Positions 1-5,625 of a stretch of 9,803 bases of DNA are shown here, piece by piece; the stretch's first letter is position 1; every line of letters begins with the position of its first letter. Position numbers and translations under genes: made by a program. The stretch is from Myxococcales bacterium (lineage in GTDB: Bacteria; Myxococcota; Myxococcia; Myxococcales; Myxococcaceae). The notes beneath the pieces are model-generated. The model ran no database searches. It was not told where the DNA came from and saw nothing but the letters and a program-made list of their open reading frames with translations. The stretch spans positions 1-9,803 of the forward strand of contig PMBV01000253.1 in the NCBI GenBank assembly GCA_003153055.1, given 5' to 3'.

Positions 1-452
1 GGCTCGGCGTGAATGCCGTGGCTGCGGCCCACCATCACCGTGCGCTTGTGCTCGAAGGCCCGCTTCTCAACAGCCTTGAGCGCCCGTTCGACCCCGGTGA
101 GGAGCAGGTTGGCGGCGTCGCGGAGGATGAGCCCCAGCGAGGTGTCGAGCACGTCGCTCGACGTCATGCCCCAGTGGAGCCACCGGGCCTCGGGGCCGAT
201 GCGCTCCTCCATGAAGGTGAGAAAGGCGATGACGTCGTGCTTGGTCGTCTTCTCGATCTCGTCGATGCGGGCCACGTCGGCGGCGGTGAAGTCACCGGCC
301 TTCGCCTGGCAGGCCTCGAGGGCCGCGCGGGGGGCCACGCCCACCTCGACCATGCCCTCCAGCGCCGCCAGCTCAACGTCGCGCCACCGGCGCAGCCTCG
401 CCTCGCTGGACCACAGGGAGGCCATCTCAGGTCGGGAATACCGGGGAATCAT
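1..452 (-). CDS. purB: Adenylosuccinate lyase, N-terminal part (runs off left edge)
   Basis: Adenylosuccinate lyase acts in the cytoplasm in purine synthesis. It releases fumarate from SAICAR to give AICAR, and from adenylosuccinate to give AMP. The minus strand is open from an ATG at 452 to the window edge, giving 150 codons and part of the next. Family signatures are present: TTKHDVIAFLT at residues 69-79, with H72 matching the conserved His of the first motif; HWGMTSSDVLDT at 93-104; and MVGRSHGIHAEP at 140-151, with the catalytic-region His H145. These correspond in order to His68, His89 and His141 of the Bacillus enzyme. Family members are about 430-480 residues, so roughly the last two thirds lie outside. 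The start lies 20 bp after the stop of the kinase-like gene, with only a weak TAGG 8 nt before the ATG, so translation may depend on readthrough from upstream. Identity is very secure. Confidence 0.96.
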   Translation of the reverse strand, partial: MIPRYSRPEMASLWSSEARLRRWRDVELAALEGMVEVGVAPRAALEACQAKAGDFTAADVARIDEIEKTTKHDVIAFLTFMEERIGPEARWLHWGMTSSDVLDTSLGLILRDAANLLLTGVERALKAVEKRAFEHKRTVMVGRSHGIHAE

Positions 453-472
453 GAGTGGGGCCTATAGCACCT

Positions 473-2668
473 TCACTTCGAGTCGACGCAGCAGCGGAAG
501 CCGACCTCCGACGTCTTCGAGCCCCCGGTGCTCTTCCGCGCCGAGCACCGCACCGCGTAGTCCGAGCTGGCGTAGGAGCCGCCCTTGATGACCTTCTCGT
601 GGGTCCACTCGGACACGTTCCCCGACAGGTCCATCACCGCATAGCCCGAGCGGCAGCGGGCGAACTTCCCCGAGGGCCCCAGGGTCCGGGGATCGCCCGA
701 CTCGTCTTCGGTGTTGCACGCGCTGGCGTCGAAGCTGTCTCCGTAGGGCCAGCGCAGCGTCGCCGGGCCCTTGCAGGCTTTCTCCCACTCGGCCTCGGAG
801 CACAGGCGCCGCTGGCGGGCCTCGCACAGCCGCAGCGCATCGGCCCACGACACGCCCACCAGCGGCTGGGTGCCTCGCTGGTTGGGGTACTCGAAGGTGT
901 CGACGCAGAACCCTCGCACCTCGGTGGGGGTGAGGCTCTTCTCGTCGAAGCTCATCATCGAATCGGCTGGCGCGGTGCCCATCTTGAAGACGCCCGCCGC
1001 GATGTGCCGCATGCCGTCTGGACAGCCGCCGTCGATGCTCACCCCGACCGCCGCCGTGGCCTTCTCCCTCGTCTTGGTCTTCTCTCGAGCGCTCGGCTCC
1101 TCCACGGCCTTCTCGGGCAGCGGCTGCTCGGGCTGAGGAGCGGCCTGGGCGTCGGGTGTCGCCACGGGTGGAGCGGCATCGACCTCGGGAGCCTGCGCCG
1201 GTGGAACCACTCTCGGCGCGGGCACGTTCTCGACCGCGTCGGGCACGAGAGCAACCAGTGGCGTGGGCGGCGAAGGCCGCTCTTGATGAACCACCAAGAA
1301 GCCCCCGGCAGCACCCAGGGCGACACCGACGACCACCAGCAGCAGCACCGGCACCCAGTGTCTCGGGGGCTGGTCCCGCTCCTGGCTGAACGGCGCGGGG
1401 GTGGGAGCGATGGCTTGGAGGCCGACGCGCGTCGCCTTGCGATCCTCCTCGAGGGGCTCCTCCTCAGCCACCGGGGGCGGCAAGGAGATCGCCTGGAGCC
1501 GCTCCGAGGGGCTCAGGTTGGCCTTGAGCGCCTTGGCCAAGACCTCGGGATCGACCAGCTGCGTGGCATCGGAGGGCTCGAGGGCGAGCCTCGGCGGGGC
1601 CGGCGCCACGGGAGGAGACGGCGCCGGCTGGGGAACCGGCGAAGGGACGGTCACTGGATGGAGGCTGGGCTCGGTGGGGGTCGTGGTGATGCCGGGTGGG
1701 TGCGCCGCTGGAGTCGCGGCACGCGGGCTCTCGTAGCGCACCACCAGCTCGCGGATCTCCTCGGCCAGCTCGGCGGGAGTCTGGTGGCGGGCGTTGGGGT
1801 TGGGGTTGACCGCCCGCCGGTACACCGCCTCGAGCCCGACGGGGACCTGGGGGTTCTTCTGGGACAGCTCGGGCACCGAGCCCTCGGGCGTCAGGCCCGA
1901 GAGCATCTCGCCGATGATGACGCCGACCGAGTAGAGATCGGCCCTGCCGTCGACCTCTCCGCCATCGAGGAACTCGGGGGCGAGGTAGCGGTCGGCCTTC
2001 TTGGCCCTCATGGCCTGAACGAAGGGCTGGCGGGGGAGCGCCAAGCCGAGCCCGAAGTCGGTCACCTTGAGCAGGTCAGGCAGCACGATGACGTTGTCGG
2101 GCTTGAGGTTGGAATGGGGGCCGATCTTATGGGCCCCCTCGAGCGCGGCGCACACCTGCGAGACGATGGGCTCGATCTCGACCAGCGTGAAGAAACCGCC
2201 CTTCTGGAGTCGCAGGTCGATGATCCGCCGCAGCGTCAGGCCGTCGAGGAGCTGCGAGGTGAAGTACGGGCTGTCTCGGTCTTCACCCTCCTCGTAGACC
2301 CGGGCCAGGTTGGGGTGCGACAGCTTGCGGGCCGCCCGCAGAAGTTGGGCGAAGGCCTTTCGCTCGTCGGCGCTCTGCACCAGGCGCGAGGTGATGACCT
2401 TGAGGGCGATCTCGACGTCGATCTCCTTGTCGTGGGCCCGGAACACGAAGCCCAGCGGACCGGCGCCGACGATGTCTTTGATGACATACCGCTCAGCGAC
2501 CAACTCCTGGGGCTTGTACGGCGCGCCCTCCACCACCCCGGGAGCGGAGCGGCGGCGGCTGAAGGTGGCGGTCGCTTGCCGCAGCTCTCCCGTCGTCAGT
2601 CGCTGGCCACACGTCGGGCATTGATCCGCGGTGTCCGGAACGTGGGAGCCGCAGCGGTAGCAGAGCAA
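473..2668 (-). CDS. Zinc ribbon - pseudokinase - transmembrane - FGE-like domain fusion protein
   Basis: A 731-residue protein. Domains in order: a zinc ribbon with CxxC pairs C3/C6 and C17/C20; a Ser/Thr-kinase fold at about 60-312; a Pro/Ala-rich linker; one transmembrane helix at about 437-460; a second Pro/Ala/Glu linker; and an FGE-sulfatase (SUMF1-like) domain at about 548-728. Kinase landmarks: glycine loop G68-x-G70-x-x-G73, Lys K90, DFG at 204-206, APE at 230-232 and helix-F D244. The catalytic loop reads HSNLKPDN (185-192), so the HRD Asp is N187. By alignment to the HPN motif (118-120), the helix-C Glu is L109. Phosphotransfer is therefore doubtful. The FGE-like part has SGNVSEW (682-688), KGGSY (695-699) and GFRCC (723-727) and ten cysteines, but lacks the active-site Cys pair of true FGEs. 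Expected topology is kinase in the cytoplasm and FGE-like domain outside. The TTG start follows GAGGA with an 8-nt spacer, and no ATG or GTG lies between the upstream in-frame TGA and it. The role is unknown; a signalling scaffold is an inference. Confidence 0.9.
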   Translation of the reverse strand: MLCYRCGSHVPDTADQCPTCGQRLTTGELRQATATFSRRRSAPGVVEGAPYKPQELVAERYVIKDIVGAGPLGFVFRAHDKEIDVEIALKVITSRLVQSADERKAFAQLLRAARKLSHPNLARVYEEGEDRDSPYFTSQLLDGLTLRRIIDLRLQKGGFFTLVEIEPIVSQVCAALEGAHKIGPHSNLKPDNVIVLPDLLKVTDFGLGLALPRQPFVQAMRAKKADRYLAPEFLDGGEVDGRADLYSVGVIIGEMLSGLTPEGSVPELSQKNPQVPVGLEAVYRRAVNPNPNARHQTPAELAEEIRELVVRYESPRAATPAAHPPGITTTPTEPSLHPVTVPSPVPQPAPSPPVAPAPPRLALEPSDATQLVDPEVLAKALKANLSPSERLQAISLPPPVAEEEPLEEDRKATRVGLQAIAPTPAPFSQERDQPPRHWVPVLLLVVVGVALGAAGGFLVVHQERPSPPTPLVALVPDAVENVPAPRVVPPAQAPEVDAAPPVATPDAQAAPQPEQPLPEKAVEEPSAREKTKTREKATAAVGVSIDGGCPDGMRHIAAGVFKMGTAPADSMMSFDEKSLTPTEVRGFCVDTFEYPNQRGTQPLVGVSWADALRLCEARQRRLCSEAEWEKACKGPATLRWPYGDSFDASACNTEDESGDPRTLGPSGKFARCRSGYAVMDLSGNVSEWTHEKVIKGGSYASSDYAVRCSARKSTGGSKTSEVGFRCCVDSK

Positions 2669-2676
2669 CGGGTCGA

Positions 2677-2681
2677 TCCTC
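2677..2681 (-). promoter_or_regulatory. Ribosome binding site fixing the TTG start of the pseudokinase gene
   Basis: The minus strand reads GAGGA here, 8 nt before a TTG codon at 2668-2666. The next in-frame stop upstream is a TGA, and no ATG or GTG falls between it and the TTG. The N-terminal zinc-ribbon cysteine C3 follows the TTG at once, which also supports this start. Confidence 0.65.
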
Positions 2682-2753
2682 GGAGGGGCTTCGATGCGAA
2701 GGAGAAATCAAACCCCACTTGGTCCCCTGCGTCCACACCGCCGCGCGGGTACG

Positions 2754-3209
2754 TCACCTCCCGGTCGACCCGAAGCCGCCGGCACCTCGGACGGTTTCGG
2801 ACAAAGCCTCGACCTCGAAGAGCTCGGCCCGGGAGACCGGTGCCACGATGAGCTGGGCGATGCGATCGCCCCGGCGAATCACCGTGCGCTCGCTGGAGAC
2901 GTTCACCAACAGCACCTGCACCTCGCCACGGTAGTCGGCGTCGATGGTGCCCGGAGAATTGAGGCAGGTGAGGCCCTGCTTCGAGGCCAGCCCCGAGCGC
3001 GGGCGAACCTGCGCCTCGTAGCCCTCGGGCAGCTCGATGGCGAGCCCGGTGGGAATGAGGCGCCGGGCCAAAGGCTCGAAGGTCACCTCGTCGGTGACGT
3101 CGGCCAACAGGTCCATGCCCGCCGAGTGGGGCGTCTGGTACCGAGGAAGGGGGAGCTCCGAGGGCCGCACGCGGCGAACCCTCACGGTGACGGTGGGTGA
3201 CGTTGACAC
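2754..3209 (-). CDS. dut: Deoxyuridine 5'-triphosphate nucleotidohydrolase (dUTPase)
   Basis: This enzyme hydrolyses dUTP to dUMP and pyrophosphate in the cytoplasm, keeping uracil out of DNA and supplying dUMP for thymidylate synthesis. At 151 residues it has the usual length of the homotrimeric family, and all five motifs are present: I, AGMDL (30-34); II, RPRSGLA (69-75); [13 protein letters not shown] (87-96), with catalytic D90 and the uracil-stacking Tyr Y93; [12 protein letters not shown] (113-122); [11 protein letters not shown] (141-150), the phosphate-binding arm with F146. The start is GTG, with AGGAG at 3221-3217 and a 7-nt spacer. The gene lies 51 bp after the M23 peptidase stop and 85 bp before the pseudokinase start, all on the same strand. 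Nothing suggests loss of function. Confidence 0.97.
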   Translation of the reverse strand: MSTSPTVTVRVRRVRPSELPLPRYQTPHSAGMDLLADVTDEVTFEPLARRLIPTGLAIELPEGYEAQVRPRSGLASKQGLTCLNSPGTIDADYRGEVQVLLVNVSSERTVIRRGDRIAQLIVAPVSRAELFEVEALSETVRGAGGFGSTGR

Positions 3210-3260
3210 GAGCCCACTCCTAGCCGGTTTTTCGCTTCGGCGGGCAAGCCTCGGCGCGGG

Positions 3261-4277
3261 TCAGCCACCGCCCCCAGGACGCCGGCCGTGTTGAGTCGTC
3301 GCCCCGGCGCGGAAGAGCAGCGGGTCGACCGGCGTCTGTCCGAGCTCGAGCTGATAGTGGAGATGGGGCCCGGTGCTCCTCCCGGTGGAGCCCGACTCGG
3401 CGATGGCGTCGCCCAGATGCACCACCTGCCCTGGCACCACCAGGAGCCGAGCGTTGTGGCAGTAGGCGGTCGCCACGCCACGGCCATGGTCGATCACCAC
3501 GATGCGGCCGTTGACCCCGTCTTCGCTCGCCCGCCGCACCACGCCGGCCCCGGTGGCCCTCACCTGCGTGCCCTCGGGCACCGAGAGATCGACGCCAGGG
3601 TGAAACTGCCGCTGGCCGAGCATGGGGTGCTCTCGCCAACCGAAGGGCGAGGTGACGTGAGCCGACGACGAGAGGGGCCAGCCGAGCCCCCACGCCCGGC
3701 CCAGCGTCAAAGCCCCCGAGGCCGCCGAGACCTGTTCCTGGGTCGAGGGAGGGAGCTCACTGGCCAGCACCTCGAGGCGATCCACCGGGCGCCCTTCGGC
3801 CTTCGCCCGCTCCACCGCGTACTGGGCCGCGTCGAGCCCAGCGAAGATGGCCAGCACCGCCGCCTCCTCCGAGCCGAGCCGGGCCCGCGCCTGCTCCACC
3901 ACCCAGGAGGCGTTCTCCGGGCTGTCGAGCGGCCGGCCGAGCGACACGGCCACGGCACCCGCGCCGTCCTTGGCGGACCCCTCGAGGCGAGTGGCGACAA
4001 CGAAAACCCCTCGCCCCAGCGCTTGGCCCTGAGGCACGGCCAGCACCACCTCGTCGGGCAACACCACGCCTCGCCGCGCCGGCATTCGTCCGTCGAGGCC
4101 GTCGTACACGCCGCCCGAGTAGTAGGTCAGCAAGGGCCTGGCGGAGGAGCGGCTCCCTGCCAGCCGAGCGGCCACGTCGCGCACCAGCGCCCCGGCCGGC
4201 GTGTGGTACGCGGCGGCCCACAGGCACAGCGCAGCGGCGATGAAGTCGACCAGCCCTCGGGTCGGCCGAGTGAACAT
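3261..4277 (-). CDS. Membrane-anchored LytM/M23-family peptidoglycan endopeptidase
   Basis: A 338-residue protein. It has an N-terminal hydrophobic segment at about 9-24 that should act as a signal anchor, a middle region of about 170 residues that I do not recognise, and a C-terminal M23 (LytM/lysostaphin-type) domain at about 205-323. The zinc and catalytic residues look complete: H226-x3-D230 in HPGVDL, H274 in TAYCHNA, and H305-x-H307 in GPHLHY. Family knowledge says such domains cut peptide cross-links in peptidoglycan. With the motifs intact, this one is more likely an active hydrolase than an EnvC/NlpD-type degenerate activator. It would act in the periplasm. The ATG at 4277 lies 2 bp after the stop of the upstream membrane-protein gene, so translation is probably coupled; no strong ribosome site is visible. 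The C-terminus ends in a Gly/Arg-rich tail (RRPGGGG). Confidence 0.93.
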   Translation of the reverse strand: MFTRPTRGLVDFIAAALCLWAAAYHTPAGALVRDVAARLAGSRSSARPLLTYYSGGVYDGLDGRMPARRGVVLPDEVVLAVPQGQALGRGVFVVATRLEGSAKDGAGAVAVSLGRPLDSPENASWVVEQARARLGSEEAAVLAIFAGLDAAQYAVERAKAEGRPVDRLEVLASELPPSTQEQVSAASGALTLGRAWGLGWPLSSSAHVTSPFGWREHPMLGQRQFHPGVDLSVPEGTQVRATGAGVVRRASEDGVNGRIVVIDHGRGVATAYCHNARLLVVPGQVVHLGDAIAESGSTGRSTGPHLHYQLELGQTPVDPLLFRAGATTQHGRRPGGGG

Positions 4278-4279
4278 GG

Positions 4280-5059
4280 TCAGAGCACCACCGAAACCAG
4301 CGCCCGCGCCTGGGACAGCAGCGCCAGCGCCATGGGCAGCGCGAGCCCGCTGGCCCAGAGGCCGACGGCGAGGCGCGCGGCGAGATTCTTCGCTTCGGAG
4401 GAGACGGCGTCGGCGTGCTCGAAGGCCCGCAGCACCGCGCGCCAGCCGAGGGACAGCACCACCAGGACCATGGCCACGCCACCCAGCACCCGAGCGATGA
4501 CCGAGGCCACCGGGGCCGGAGCGACGTCACCCAGGAGCCCGAGGTAGAGCGTGGCTTGCACCAGGCGCTCGACTCCGTAGGCCCCGGCCACCGCGAAGAT
4601 GGCCGTCTCCATCGGCCGGAGGACTCGCATCGGCGTCGGCTGGTGGAGAGCGCGCGCCCAGGCCTCTCGGACCCGCGCCCGCTCGAAGGGCCCCAGCGTC
4701 GCCGCCCGCTCGCGGTAGCCGAACAGCGGCAGACAGACGACGAGGTCGACCGACAGCTCCCACGCCAGCGCCAGCGAACGGGCGATGACAGTCCGCTCGT
4801 GCGCGTCGACGCGGTTGACCAACGCCTGGGTGAGGTCCCATCGCGCCCAGAGGCCGTCGAGCCACGCATCGGCGAGCTCGACCAACCCGAGGAGGCGATC
4901 GTCGATGAGGTCCGCCGCCGTGTGGACCCCGACGGCGAGGAGCGCCACCAGCCCCAGAGGCATGAAGAGGCCCCGAAGCCCGCTCAAGAACCTGCTCACT
5001 GTCACCAGTGACCGCATGCGCCTCGAGGAAACGAATGAGAATCGCGGTTGATCTGCCAT
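4280..5059 (-). CDS. Multi-pass membrane protein of unknown function, paired with the M23 peptidase
   Basis: I do not recognise the family. From the ATG at 5059 the protein is 259 residues, with about five hydrophobic stretches that could span the membrane: roughly 31-51, 92-114, 150-176, 186-206 and 226-249. The N-terminal 25 residues are basic (RR at 13-14, R23), which favours an inside N-terminus. Between spans 2 and 3 lies a charged segment (about 115-149) rich in Arg and Glu. The stop is 2 bp before the M23 peptidase ATG, so the two products are likely made together and may form a complex, by analogy with membrane partners of envelope hydrolases. The start is the least certain point. AAGGAG sits only 3 nt before the ATG, closer than usual, and the in-frame TTG at 5149 has no ribosome site. 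Membrane location is well supported; function is not. Confidence 0.75.
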   Translation of the reverse strand: MADQPRFSFVSSRRMRSLVTVSRFLSGLRGLFMPLGLVALLAVGVHTAADLIDDRLLGLVELADAWLDGLWARWDLTQALVNRVDAHERTVIARSLALAWELSVDLVVCLPLFGYRERAATLGPFERARVREAWARALHQPTPMRVLRPMETAIFAVAGAYGVERLVQATLYLGLLGDVAPAPVASVIARVLGGVAMVLVVLSLGWRAVLRAFEHADAVSSEAKNLAARLAVGLWASGLALPMALALLSQARALVSVVL

Positions 5060-5247
5060 GCGCTCCTTTTCGCCCTGCGAAGGCCGTTCCAGCCCTTGGC
5101 ATCGCAGTGGGAAGTTGCACAAGTGCCCGCCACTCCGGGCATCGAACAAGGAGCCGAGAGCTCAGGGCGCCGGGAGCAGCACCGCCTCGATGGACTCGGA
5201 GGCGCGAACATTGACCGCTGGGCCATGGTTGGGTAGGCACAAGCGTC
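5060..5247. other. Divergent intergenic region between the two gene blocks
   Basis: This 188-bp gap separates the leftward membrane-protein/M23/dut block from the rightward secreted-protein/lipoprotein block, so promoters for both directions are expected here. No perfect sigma-70 pair is visible. The best rightward candidate (5211-5239) is listed separately. For the leftward gene I found only a -24/-12-like match at 5091-5077 that is badly placed (see rejected items). No large inverted repeat or riboswitch-like structure was noticed. Confidence 0.5.
5211..5239 (+). promoter_or_regulatory. Weak candidate sigma-70 promoter for the secreted-protein gene
   Basis: TTGACC at 5211-5216 matches five of six bases of the -35 consensus. 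After a 17-bp spacer, TAGGCA (5234-5239) is a poor -10. High-GC bacteria often show a good -35 with a weak -10, but this is only suggestive. Transcription from it would begin near 5246, leaving almost no leader for the ATG at 5248 and about 20 nt for the ATG at 5266. Confidence 0.25.
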
Positions 5248-5610
5248 ATGGACAGTTTCCGGGGCATGAGAAATTCGGTTGCAGCCGTGGTCCTCCTCTT
5301 GGTGGCTATTCTCGGCTCGGGGGTCGCGCGAGCCCAGACCACGACGGCGAAGAAATTCCTGCTCGTCACGGTGGACTCGGTCATTCATCAGGGAGGAGGG
5401 CTCGGGATCCGCGGCCTTCTCAAGGGAGACGCGACCCCGACTGATCTCTACGTGAGTTTCGACGTGTCGACTCACTCCGAAGAGGAGGCCTCGGCCTGCC
5501 ACCGTGCGGCGATGCTGGTGATGCTCCGGCCCGGCCAATTCGTCCTGCAGATCGATGACTGGGCGATGGGAGGACCGATGAGGTGCACTCTCGTCAAAGC
5601 GCAGCCGTAA
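5248..5610 (+). CDS. Small secreted protein of unknown function
   Basis: The longest reading is 120 residues, but the ATG at 5266 (residue 7) may be the true start and gives a more standard signal peptide: a short basic n-region, hydrophobic VAAVVLLLVAILG, then an ARA/Q cleavage site after A29 in long-form numbering. Export by the Sec pathway is well supported. The mature part is about 91 residues and contains two cysteines (C84, C113), which could form one disulfide. Its alternating hydrophobic pattern suggests beta strands (for example around 37-45, 66-74 and 97-104). I do not recognise the fold or family. Neither possible start has a clear ribosome site. The stop is 15 bp before the repeat lipoprotein gene on the same strand, so co-expression is likely and the two exported products may work together. 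Confidence 0.7.
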   Translation: MDSFRGMRNSVAAVVLLLVAILGSGVARAQTTTAKKFLLVTVDSVIHQGGGLGIRGLLKGDATPTDLYVSFDVSTHSEEEASACHRAAMLVMLRPGQFVLQIDDWAMGGPMRCTLVKAQP

Positions 5611-5625
5611 GGGCGAGCTCGAGCC

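Noticed and set aside
455..2851. A 798-codon plus-strand open frame over the pseudokinase gene
   Set aside because: It lies antisense to a gene with clear zinc-ribbon, kinase-fold and FGE-like domains. Its translation is Arg/Gly/Leu-rich with no recognisable motif, typical of antisense frames in high-GC DNA.
3288..4547. A 419-codon plus-strand open frame over the M23 and membrane-protein genes
   Set aside because: The minus strand carries all M23 active-site residues and membrane spans. The plus frame has biased, motif-free composition.
5077..5091. Sigma-54-like match TGGAACG-N4-TCGC on the minus strand before the membrane-protein gene
   Set aside because: GG/GC spacing is right, but there are mismatches in both boxes. 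The predicted transcript start (about 5065) would fall inside the AAGGAG ribosome site, leaving a non-functional leader.
5096..5119. TTGGCA...TTGCA resembling a -24/-12 promoter on the plus strand
   Set aside because: The GG to GC distance is 19 rather than the required 12. Read as sigma-70, TTGGCA has no acceptable -10 at 16-18 bp.
5060..5149. 30-residue upstream extension of the membrane protein from TTG 5149
   Set aside because: There is no ribosome site before the TTG. The extension is not basic or hydrophobic as a membrane-protein start would be, while the ATG at 5059 has AAGGAG nearby.
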